Source of the DNA: Brachypodium distachyon
Taxonomy: Eukaryota > Streptophyta > Magnoliopsida > Poales > Poaceae
Reading direction: 5' to 3'
NCBI RefSeq assembly: GCF_000005505.3
Contig: NC_016131.3
Location: forward strand, 25,225,001-25,289,000
DNA: 64,000 bases
Part shown: positions 54,683 to 64,000 of the stretch, in pieces
How positions within the stretch are numbered: position 1 is the stretch's first letter
Layout of the letters: every line of letters begins with the position of its first letter
Translations under genes and position numbers: made by a program
Notes under the pieces: generated by a model
What the model saw: the letters and a program-made list of their open reading frames with translations, nothing else
What the model was told of the DNA's origin: nothing
The model's database searches: none

Positions 54683-56197
54683 TACTTATTTTTTTCCCTG
54701 TTACTTGCCATGTGAGCCGAAATGTGAAATGAAGCTTCGTACAGAAAAACCCTACAAGTTTGCTCTGTGAAAATAAAAGAGAAAGGAACAAGCTTTATCT
54801 TTTAACAGTTGTGTATGCCTATTAGTTAACACTTACCATTTCATACTTTGGAAGGCCCAATGTTTTAGGCATGCAATTTTTGTGATATTTGCTGTTTCTA
54901 TAGCATTTTGAGATATGATCACCATTTTTCCCCATCTATTTTTTATGCAGGTGTTGTTCCAAGATGGACTGTCCCAGACTTCCAGTGGAAACCGCTAGGA
55001 AACCTTGTACTTCTTGCCAATGAAAATGTGTCCAAAAGGAGCAGCAAAGTATTGGACCTCGCTGACACCCTTGATTTTGTCATGTTGTGCATATCTACTT
55101 CTTCCTAGAAATGTTCTGATCTTTTGTGCTATAGGCAAATCTTGACGGGTACAAAACATCCAGGAAGAAAGTGGATCTCGCTGACACAATAAAAGATGGA
55201 GCAGCGGCTGTTGGTGATTGATTCTGGGACTCCAAGTTGCATGTGGAAGAAGTACTACTGGCTCTACATAGGTTCTGTGTCTGTTACTTTGTTTTAGGGT
55301 TAGATTATTCAATGTTGCTTTAAGGGAATGTGCCCAATTGCTCGATGGCGTACTGCAGCTTGTTGTAAACAGACTTGAGTTGCTCTTGAGATCCTCCAAG
55401 GTATGTCGATGAACCTTGGCTTGTCTTGCTCTTGTCGTTCCTAGAAATAGTTCTTGCTTAATTTCCAATTCACCAATTTAACTTGCTCCTCCCATGTGCA
55501 GATTTTAACATCCACTGCACGCGATTTTATGCTTTCCTGGAGCAATTATTTTTTGTCTGATCGACGAAAACTGACTGGCCCAAACAACTAGTTGAACAGC
55601 AAGCAGAGACCTGCAAAGGAACCTCCTCGAGTTAATCTGCATAGAGATAGATATATATGGTTTAGATCGGCATTCAAGGTTTCTTCTGATATTCTCTTGT
55701 GCTGTATCTTGTCGAATGATCTGGACATGGCATTTGTATTGCAGAACAGGGACTTGTATATAAATTGAGCTTGACCAAGAACAGTAATCAAGCATACGGT
55801 TCTATCAATATGGAAATGTAATCCTATGACTTTGAGATATATATGGTTTAAGAGCAATAATATCGCTGCATGAGACCATCTATAAATATATGCACCGGTC
55901 AGTGGCGAGATCTACTCGAATAGCGACTTCCAAATTGATTTACTTCAATATCATGGAATTGAATCTCTTCTTTTTAGGAGAGGAGTCAACCCTATGCATA
56001 CATGTATTTGCTTTGGATGCAAGTCTAAGCAAGCTTCAGTCTCTTTCTCCATCCTACTCAACCTTAATGCTAGCCTTCTTCAGATCACAGACTGTACACA
56101 CTGCATACGCAGTAGATTGATCGATCAGTCCTTAATCTCTTCGTCCTGCCCTGATTAATTTCTAGTGGTACTCTATCAATATATCTACAGAGTGAGG
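54683..56197 (+). other. Exon-like fragments of an unidentified gene, upstream of the DUF707 gene
   Basis: After TTTTATGCAG at 54952 a stretch reads VVPRWTVPDFQWKPLGNLVL and continues LLANENVSKRSSKVLDLADT. A second stretch near 55140-55210 reads TSRKKVDLADTIKDGAA with the same DLADT phrase. A third at 55325-55400 reads ECAQLLDGVLQLVVNRLELL ending SSK before GTATG. These could be decayed exons of a plant gene I cannot name, or 5' exons of a non-coding transcript. They do not join to one open frame as far as I can see. Confidence 0.3.
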
Positions 56198-59052
56198 ATG
56201 AAAGTAAGCCCGGTTCTGACGGCGTTATCTGCGGCAGCGTTCGGGTTCTTCATTGGCATTTCTTTTCCTGTAGTGATCACACCACAGGTAGCTAGGAGGA
56301 AATAATTTATATGTATGTGGTATATATATTGGCTTTTCAGATCTGAGCAAATATTGATCTGAACAATGTATATATGCAGCTTCAGTGTGGCATACTGTCT
56401 AGTGGTGCTGCAAACTCCAGTTCCAGTGACAGCATACTGGGCAGACTATGGGCACCATTCAGAAACAACACCACTCTGACCTCAAATGCCACTTCAGATC
56501 AGGTACATGCATTGCAATTTACATACATACAGCTCTGAATTTTTGGATGATTTGATCTTCTTTTTCCTAACTGAACAATGCTCTCTTGTGATCATCAATG
56601 ATCCAATCAAGAATAAATATGCATGGATTAGCTTGCACTTCATGAACAAATCATTTCCCCCCTTTTTTTGGGTAGATTCTAAAGGCGGTGGCGGTGAATC
56701 CAAAGGGTGCAGAGAGGCTACCACCTGGCATTGTGGTTTCAGAATCTGATCTTCACCTGCGCCGGCTCTGGGGATCCCCAAGTGAGGTTGCCTTGACTTC
56801 TCTGAACCTGAAAATTCATGACATTGTAGTTAATTCACACTGACTGCAAATCAAAAGGATTTTGTTTCATCTTGCATTGGTTTCTTGATAAACTTGTTCC
56901 GGTTCGTGATGCCCATGCAGGACGTGCCGCCTCGCAAGTACCTCCTGATACTGTCAGTAGGGTTCACCGAGAAAGCCAATGTCAATGCGACTGTTCACAA
57001 GGCAAGAACTGATGGTTAATCAGGAAGTTCATGGTTTCTGAACTTTGATTGTGTACAATCTGTCTGGTATCAAGCACTAGATCATCACCAAATGACACTA
57101 CTTTGTATACGACACGATGCAGTTCTCCGACAACTTCGACGTCTTGCTGTTCCACTATGACGGTCACACAACGGAGTGGGGCGAGTTTCCATGGTCGGAG
57201 GATGCTGTCCACGTCAGTGCCAGGAAGCAGACCAAATGGTAATGAAGCACGGTCACTGCTGACAGGTCAACTGTCTGTCTATATATCTGCCAGAGTTTCA
57301 GTTTCCTAGCACATGTACTCACTATCTGTTTATGATGATGATGATGAAGGTGGTTCGCAAAGAGGTTCCTGCACCCGAGCATCGTGGCGCCATACGAGTA
57401 CTTGTTCCTGTGGGACGAGGACCTCGGCGTCGACAACTTCACCGCCGAAGCGTAAGTATGATAGGATTCATGCCTATTGTGTACTGACCTCTGATCACTG
57501 AACCTCCATTGTGCCTCCATTGTGATAATGATGATGATGGATCTGCAGGTACTTGGAAATGGTGAGGAAGCACGGGCTGGAGATCTCGCAGCCGGGGCTC
57601 GACGCCACCAGGGGGAAGAAGAATTACGACGTCACCGTCAAGCAAGACTCTGGCGAGATACACAAGTAATCCTTTATTAGATTGACATGACGACGAATCT
57701 CTTAATGCTGACAAAACTATGTCCCCCCGAGGGAAGAAGAAGAAGACCATAGATAGTTCATTGACTGACGAGAGGAACTAATGAATTTGGTATGCACGAA
57801 TCTACAGGACGAACGCAGGCGGGGCGAACTGCCCGGACGTGCACAAGCGGCCCTGCAGCGGGTAAATTAGTTTACTGAATTCTTCACTCAGCTGCAGCTC
57901 GTTCTTGTTTGTTTGGCGATGATCTGATGGGATTAACTAACTGAGATGAATTGGATGGATGGGTGCAGGTTCGTGGAGGTGATGGCGCCGGTCTTCTCCA
58001 GGGATGCTTGGAGATGCGTCTGGCATATGATCCAGGTACCCTTCATTACTTAACTGTACTGATTTGGAGATCCATCAGAGTTACTACTGGCTACTACCAA
58101 TCTGTACTGATTGGTGATCGTCGTACATCAGAGTTACTACTAGCTACCACCAATCTGAACTGAAATGCAGAAGTAACTAAACGGGTTAACTTTGCAGAAT
58201 GACCTTGTTCATGGATGGGGGCTCGACTTCAACTTCTGGAGATGCGTCGATGTAAGCATATTAGGAGTATCTAATAGTCTGTATAATATATACTGCAATG
58301 ATTTTCTTGTGCATATCATAGCTAGCGAAAACTTTTAAGTTTCTTTGTTTTGAATTTGACAGTATCCTGAAGAGCAGATTGGTGTTGTGGACGCTCAATT
58401 CGTAGTCCATCATGGAGTTCCCACGCTCATTGACCAGGTACTAAATTATCAAGTGCCTTTACTGCTCAGTATGTTTGCAGTTTTTTCTAAAGTGTGTTGA
58501 TGCAAATCCATTTACAATTTACTATGAGTAAACAGCCACACATAAATAGAAAGAAAAAAAGACTGGTAAGACAAAAGCTGGTTGATTATGCAACCAGGAT
58601 TATCATAAATCACCGTAATGACAAATGTAGCCTATGTGTCAAAAACGTGGGAGTTATAAATGTGCCCTCCTTGGCACAACAATTTTTTCATATATGCTTC
58701 CTTGCAGGCTCTGTTTTTATTCATGCGCGTATATCTTTGCAGGGCAATGGAGAAAAGGATGCAAGCAGTGATAAGGTGTTGTCTGTAAATGTTACACTTA
58801 AATTTTCACCATCTCAAATTACTATTAACGTTTCAATAGCACCAATCTGTTAGTCAAGCTAACATGATAATATATGGTTTAATTAGAGAATTTATGTTTT
58901 CTTGTGGCTGCTGCTGTTGGTATAAACATATATAGGTGAAAGCCCGGCAATGGGACGAGATGCACACATTTGATGTCAGGATCGCCAACGCTGACAAAGA
59001 CCTCACCAACTCCACCACAATGCCTGCAGATCATCAACATCAACAACCTTAA
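56198..59052 (+). CDS. DUF707 family protein, 379 aa, putative type II membrane glycosyltransferase-like
   Basis: Thirteen coding exons join in frame: 56198-56287, 56380-56502, 56676-56786, 56921-57001, 57123-57238, 57350-57451, 57549-57665, 57808-57861, 57969-58035, 58198-58251, 58363-58437, 58743-58775 and 58936-59052. Residues 5-26 (VLTALSAAAFGFFIGISFPV) form one hydrophobic segment, probably a Golgi-type signal anchor. The DUF707 core follows with KYLLILSVGF, FDVLLFHYDG, WFAKRFLHPSIVAPYEYLFL then WDEDLGVDNF (an acidic DED centre like metal-binding motifs of glycosyltransferases), HKRPCSGFVEVMAPVF and DLVHGWGLDFNFWRC. Arabidopsis relatives carry the misleading name lysine-ketoglutarate reductase trans-splicing related. 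Enzymatic activity is inference. The fourth intron uses a GC donor (AAG|GCAAGA). The ATG follows a short AT-rich leader. Confidence 0.93.
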
Positions 59053-59436
59053 AATCATATTACTGATACACATGTAGAATGATTAACTAAAGAATGAAAT
59101 GTGCTAGCTGACCTGTCTGATGTTTTGGCAAGCCAAATTGATTCATCGAAATGTCTTGCAAAAAGGAATCAATGGGGTGCTTATTAGTTATTGTATTCAT
59201 TCTTTATGTAAAGATCGAATTCACTCACAACAACATGAGCTTGTATTGGGTTTACTGGTTGACTAGTTGGTTCTATCGGTTCGGTTAATAATTTTTTTTG
59301 TGGTTGATAACAGAACACTGATTCTGCCAAGCTGGTCCTTCAGTTGATCAGCTTCTGTTGGTCTGGATTGGGCCAGCCAGCAGGCCGGGTACGTTCTTGC
59401 ACGAATCTGTATGTAGCATGATAGCATATGTTAGTA
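59053..59436. other. 3' flank of the DUF707 gene
   Basis: Contains the probable 3' UTR. No other feature recognised. Confidence 0.5.
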
Positions 59437-59560
59437 CTCCTTCCGTCCAACGAAGGATGTCTCAACTTTGATCAAATTTGAATGCATCTATACACTAAGT
59501 CATGTTCAGATACATCTAAATTTTGACAAATTTGAGACATCTTTTGTTGGACGGAGGGAG
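59437..59560. mobile_element. Stowaway-type MITE, 124 bp
   Basis: Starts CTCCTTCCGTCCAACGAAGG, ends CTTTTGTTGGACGGAGGGAG, flanked by TA; closely similar to 54559-54682. Confidence 0.9.
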
Positions 59561-60173
59561 TATCTTTTTTTTAGGAAAAGTCACCATGACGAGCTTTTTT
59601 AATCTGAAATATTCGTTAAGCCATCCACCAGTTTGCTAAAAAAAACTAGAATCGTCCACACAAATACAAGAATTCCCATTACGGAAACAATGAAAAAAAA
59701 AAGATGAGTCGGCCCATGGACATGCCGAATAACTTATTTAATCTGCTGAAATCTTGAAGGAACTTCATAGAAAAAGGTTCTATTTTTACAAGAATATAAT
59801 ATTCCCTGTTGATCATGGAATCCTCACCAGTCCAATTTAAGCATAGAGACCCAATAACCAATTATCTATACCAATATATTAAATTGGACTTGGTGATGAT
59901 GGTACGGTCGCCGCCGTAGGTTAACTTCGCTAAATTTACAACCAATATGCCACTGCCTGTTATTTTCTTTTCCTCCAGTTTTTTTTCATGATTTCTCCTA
60001 CTTTGTCTTACAACCGACGCCACCACACCGGCATGCCGACCTCGACGGCGCCATGAGTTGGCTACACAGAAAATAAAAATAAATAGTTTGTGATTTGTTG
60101 ACCCGTAGCAACGGACGGGCACAACCGCTAGTAAAACATAAAAGAAATGCAAGTCACTGTTGGTTTTGAGCTG
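59561..60173. other. Intergenic, no gene seen
   Basis: No recognisable coding or RNA feature; short frames only. Confidence 0.35.
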
Positions 60174-60233
60174 AATGTCCTCACATCACAGAGCAATGTT
60201 TTAAATGTCCTCACATCACAGAGCAATGTTTTA
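60174..60233. repeat. Perfect 30-bp tandem duplication
   Basis: AATGTCCTCACATCACAGAG plus 10 more bases occurs at 60174-60203 and again at 60204-60233 without a mismatch, directly beside a degenerate Stowaway MITE. Confidence 0.92.
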
Positions 60234-60237
60234 GATA

Positions 60238-60370
60238 CTCCCTCCGTTCCCCTCCATTCCATATTAACTATTCCATATTAACTGACGTAATATTACATTC
60301 CATATTAACTATTTCATATTAACTGACGTAATATTATATGAGTATATCTAGACACGCTTTTTGAGGGAGT
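60238..60370. mobile_element. Degenerate Stowaway MITE with internal duplication
   Basis: Left end CTCCCTCCGTTCCCCTCC, right end TTTTTGAGGGAGTAG; the right terminus has lost CGG. Internally CATATTAACTATTCCATATT and ATTAACTGACGTAATATTA recur in tandem (about 60262-60335). Confidence 0.65.
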
Positions 60371-62251
60371 AGAAATATAAATCCAGTCCCAATTTATCTT
60401 CTGCTGCACGTGTACAACACGACATTATCACCGGAGACTGAATGCAGAATCATGCATTGCTTGCACATGTGATGATATGAAGATGACCTGTATATGTGTA
60501 TGTTTAGTTTGGTGCAACATTACAATCACATCACAACTTCACCTGCACTACTAAGCTACCATCCAGCCAGCGAGCCAGACAAACAGCCTGGCTGCTTATG
60601 CCTAATCAATTCTCCCTCTCAGATACCACCACCAACAATTTGGTACTAGTGTAAGATGAGATCAGATCAGATCTGAAAGACAATGCCTTGGTCAAAAGAA
60701 ATGCCCTTGAACGTCCAACTTGAGCTTGCCTTTTTTTCCCCTTGCAACACGAGTGTTTAGATTGCAGCTTTCTACATAGTTACGGTACTGAGGTACGCGA
60801 ATGGTTTCAGACGAATCGCTAGCTATTGCTGCATACTTAGATCAAGAGATACCGCGAATCGAATCGGCCAAGCCGATGTCATCCTCGCCGCACAAATTTC
60901 CCTGAAATGTCTGCCCTGCTCAGGACAGGGATTCAAATGTGCATCTTGGGAGTTGAAGTTCATTTCAACAAGCAAACAGGCATACTCTCTCACCAGACAT
61001 TATTTTCTCATGTTATATGGAATCACAAGCAAGAACAGAATCAGTCTCTTGTTCAATCAAACATCTGCTGCTGCCGCTTCTGTTTAAACTCAATCAAACT
61101 CCCAGGTATGAAGCTAAAAGCATCAGCCAAGCAGAAACATCCTATCACAGCTTTCTCAGGCAGTTGTTCTATGTCAACAACAACAAGAAGACACCAGTCA
61201 AGCATCAATCTGGACCAAATGCCTTGCTCCTCCTTCAGTTGCTTCACACACCTTTCATTGTCTACAGAATGAGGACATGCCGTCGTCTATAGCATGGCAA
61301 GATAACAACAGGCCGGGCAAGGCTATGTCAAGATCAAATGGTTCTCTAGGGCTATAAAGGGCACTGCCAAGTGCCAAGACATCGGTAGAATGGAACTGGC
61401 GTATCACAACTTGCGATGTTCATAGTCTTCTAGATCTCCCTATAATACACCATTGTGCTTTCGATGTTGTGCCATGGCAATATTGTTATCTCACCTTATT
61501 ATCGGTAGTTCAGTACTGCAACAGAAATACTCGTAAGTGATATAGCATTTGTATTGATGAACAAACTGTTTTGAGAGTGTTCATCAGTGCCCGTGAATAT
61601 GGTGAAGTTTTTCTAGATTGCATATAGTGAAGTTATGAACACGCTAAATAGAATGAGAATGGAAAGCGCTAAATAGCATAACTACTCAAGTCTCAAACCA
61701 TTGATCATGCACAGTTTTAGTTAGAGCCCTCTAATTCAACCCTAATTCAGTAATAATGCCATAGAAACAATTAGTCTTTAGTAATTCACAGCAAAGCCCT
61801 AACCTAGTATACGAGAGCCAGTTGTAACAAGAGCTATTTCTTGTTATGCCAGCCTCCCAGGTTTTAAGAACGAAACAAACTTATACTGGAGGCAAAGTGA
61901 TTGTTTACTCACAGGAAGACAGTAGCTACAAGTTTAGAGGACATATGTTTCGATGAGGCATTCACTAGAACAACATGTATATTGTATAACTAGCAAGTCC
62001 AGAATTTTTTGCACAGTTTTCTATCATCACTGGTATAACATGGGAAGTACAGAACAGAAATAAATTGGTAGAAATACCCAGTAACTTCTATATCATAAAG
62101 CAAGCAGTATAAAATTCAAATGAAGGGTGGGAATCTACCGAGAGAGATAACCTCCTCTCGCTGTTTGTCCGAATAGTAATTTCAACATACAAAATCTCAC
62201 AACAAGCATAGCTAAGACAAGCATCTGCCAACTATAAGCTAAGGTACCTCA
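60371..62251. other. Intergenic / 3' flank of the gene at 62252, no gene seen
   Basis: Part of this interval is expected to be 3' UTR of the minus-strand gene at 62252-63385. No further ORF with recognisable motif; the frames at 60900-61300 look incidental. Confidence 0.4.
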
Positions 62252-63385
62252 CTAATCAGCTTTCACTGAAGCAGAGGTTTCAGCAGCCGAAGTTGAGGAA
62301 CACACATTGTGCAACATCTTGCTGTCGGACGAGCAGTGCGACGCTTTAAACTTCTTGAACTTCCACACAGATGTGATCTTCACCGGCACAGGATCGTCAC
62401 CAGGAGCCCTTGCATCTGCAAAAAACGGTCGTTTTTCTGCGCCATTTGACTTTACTTCATCATATCCTATAGAATCTCTAGAGGGTTCTGTTTCTTTATG
62501 CTCTTCTGTCTCTTTACCATTAGTGTGGTTCAAAAGCAGTTGCTTCCTCTTGATCTTCACTTTCCGACCAGCGCTTATGTTTCCGATTCCAACTCCATTA
62601 TCAGCGTTCCAAGAAGAGTCTCCACCATCGTGGAGACCCATAATCTTGGAAAACTGAACATTTCTCTCGCTAGATTTCCCTACAGAGCGTCCGTTAGCGA
62701 ACCCGCCAACCTCAGTTAGGGCATGACTCGAAGAGCCATTGCAGGCAGCATCACCCCCACCCTCATTCCGGTACCCCTCTTTCCCGGCGCCGAGACTGCG
62801 CGGTCTCTTCGGTCCAGTGAAAGATATCCGCGGCGAGCTATTCATCACGCGGTGCAGCTTCCGAGCGACCTCTTCATCGCTCTCGTTGCGCCTACGAGGC
62901 CTGGAACTATCACCCAAGGCCCCCTTCCCCTCCCTTACCCGCCCATTCGGTTTGTACAAGAGCTTGACCTGGACATGCTTCTTCCTCGATTTCGCCTTGA
63001 GCTGGATCCCATTCCTCGACGCACCACCGCCGGCGCCGGACATGTAAACGGAGTCAAGGAACTCCATGGCAGCCCGGGCAGCAGCCCTAGACTTGGCAGC
63101 CACGGCCGCCTTATCCCACGCAGCAGCCCGGGCGGCGGCGGCGGCATCGGCAGCGGCGGACGCGGCTGACCGGGCAGCCTGGACGATCTCGTCAATCGAG
63201 GGCGGCGCGCTCGCCGGCGGGCCCATCATCGCGCGGAGGCGGGCCGCGAGATCGTCGGAGAGGAGCAGCGGGCACGGCGGCGGTGGCGGGTCGGCATCGA
63301 AGGAGGAGGCCGCGGCGGCCGACCTGAACCCGGCGAGCAGCCGCTTCCGCGGCGGCAGGTGCGTGTTCAGATCCGACGGCTCCAT
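62252..63385 (-). CDS. Uncharacterised plant protein, Ala-rich and basic, 377 aa
   Basis: A single-exon frame starting MEPSDLNTHLPPRKRLLAGF. I believe this start block recurs in a family of uncharacterised plant proteins, but I cannot name a function. In order: basic PPRKRLL start; an Ala-rich probable helix (about 65-115, SAASAAADAAAAARAAAWDK); basic KAKSRKKHVQVKLLYK (about 130-146); a conserved-looking DEEVARKLHRVMNSSPRIS (about 174-193); Gly/Ser/Asn-rich low-complexity sequence; basic GRKVKIKRKQLLL; and a C-terminal WKFKKFKASHCSSD. The basic clusters suggest nuclear location (inference). The first in-frame ATG after the last upstream stop is at 63385. A 5' UTR intron is likely at 63619-63506 (CCGAG|GTAGGG ... 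TTGCTAG|GG). Confidence 0.82.
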   Translation of the reverse strand: MEPSDLNTHLPPRKRLLAGFRSAAAASSFDADPPPPPCPLLLSDDLAARLRAMMGPPASAPPSIDEIVQAARSAASAAADAAAAARAAAWDKAAVAAKSRAAARAAMEFLDSVYMSGAGGGASRNGIQLKAKSRKKHVQVKLLYKPNGRVREGKGALGDSSRPRRRNESDEEVARKLHRVMNSSPRISFTGPKRPRSLGAGKEGYRNEGGGDAACNGSSSHALTEVGGFANGRSVGKSSERNVQFSKIMGLHDGGDSSWNADNGVGIGNISAGRKVKIKRKQLLLNHTNGKETEEHKETEPSRDSIGYDEVKSNGAEKRPFFADARAPGDDPVPVKITSVWKFKKFKASHCSSDSKMLHNVCSSTSAAETSASVKAD

Positions 63386-63421
63386 TACCAGATCACACCC
63401 AAACAGATCATCAGACCTCAA

Positions 63422-63496
63422 TCAGCAGCAGCAACAGCAGCAGTGGCGACAGGAGGAGGAGGAAGACGAGGCCGATGAGCTGAATCCCTGCCGCAT
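63422..63496 (-). CDS. Upstream ORF, 24 codons, Ser- and Cys-rich
   Basis: An ATG at 63496 opens MRQGF, then a Ser run and a Cys run (CRHCCCCCC) encoded by a CTG/TCC-rich tract, and stops at TGA 63424-63422. It is in the same frame as the main gene, whose ATG lies 36 nt downstream of that stop. Such a uORF could reduce translation of the main protein, and read-through would extend its N-terminus. This is sequence inference only. Confidence 0.5.
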   Translation of the reverse strand: MRQGFSSSASSSSSSCRHCCCCCC

Positions 63497-63805
63497 CCGC
63501 TGGCCCTAGCAAGAAACAAAAACATCAGAAGAACAACAAAGAGAAAAAAAAAACGTTCCTTTAGCAGCGGAAATCGGATCGGAGGCGCGTGGGATTGGCG
63601 CGGCGGCGAGAAACCCTACCTCGGGTCAGGGGGGAGCGCGGATTGGGTGGGGAATTTAGGGCGAGGATTTTTGTGTGGTATGAGGAGGCCGGCGCCCGTG
63701 TGGAAGAGAAGAAGAGGGAGGAAGAAGAGCAGGACCAAAACCCAACAAGAGAGGAGAAGAGAGGGGGCTCATGTCAGATCTCTCATGTAGTCTCTCACAC
63801 ACACT

Positions 63806-63817
63806 TTTATATATATA
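63806..63817 (-). promoter_or_regulatory. TATA box of the gene at 62252-63385
   Basis: On the minus strand GTATATATATAAAAG spans this position, about 190 bp upstream of the inferred 5' UTR intron donor. A CT/GA-rich leader (63690-63790) lies between, consistent with transcription starting near 63780. Confidence 0.55.
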
Positions 63818-64000
63818 CTCCCGCTCCAGAAACTGATTTCCATATTTTGATTTTGATTTTTCGCCCTGGTGGAAATTCTGCCAATGAAAAAGTCTAAATC
63901 TTGGCTCAACCTGCCTGTAGAGAGACGAGATAGGGAGTGAAAAACATCCGGTTATACTAGTTGTTTGAGGTGTGGCAGATATTGAGTTGACACAGCTGAA

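Overview
The window looks like nuclear DNA of a grass, most likely rice or a close Oryza-type relative. The reasons are many Stowaway MITEs with CTCCCTCCGT termini and TA target duplications, GC-rich single-exon F-box genes beside intron-rich conserved genes, coiled-coil NLR resistance genes, a Pack-MULE-like element, and GT-AG introns throughout. Species and chromosome are inference. No search was run; gene models come from reading exons, frames and splice sites.

Layout. From 1 to about 31 kb is accessory DNA: the 5' end of a minus-strand CC-NLR cut by the window edge (1-343); a full-length paralogue at 6904-10643 that carries one frameshift and a multi-exon 3' UTR; a 5'-truncated, frameshifted terpene synthase pseudogene (14921-20126) with a degraded Copia element in one intron; satellite-like arrays at 20.9-21.4 kb and 22.4-24.0 kb; a Pack-MULE-like element (28251-29536); and a hAT-type MITE inside a LINE-type tail (30772-30971).

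From 31.8 to 43 kb are two conserved housekeeping genes in convergent orientation: a REVEILLE-type single-MYB clock transcription factor (+, six coding exons, 441 aa) and an EH-domain endocytic protein of the Pan1/AtEH type (-, 13 coding exons, 1206 aa). A 4.4 kb element with inverted arms of about 1.15 kb (43326-47737) sits just upstream of the EH gene.

From 48 to 53.4 kb is a tandem F-box cluster: one intact copy, one 5'-truncated copy, and one copy with both an internal deletion and a frameshift. Flank fragments of further copies lie inside the loop of the inverted-repeat element. The right end holds a 13-exon DUF707 gene (56198-59052) and a conserved-looking, uncharacterised minus-strand gene (62252-63385) with an in-frame upstream ORF.

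I found no convincing new enzymatic or defence system. The most unusual structures are the large inverted repeat (a possible hairpin-RNA source), the ordered decay of the F-box array, the 97-bp tandem array, the tandemly duplicated 3' UTR exons of the NLR, and a block duplication apparently split by a 5.3 kb insertion.
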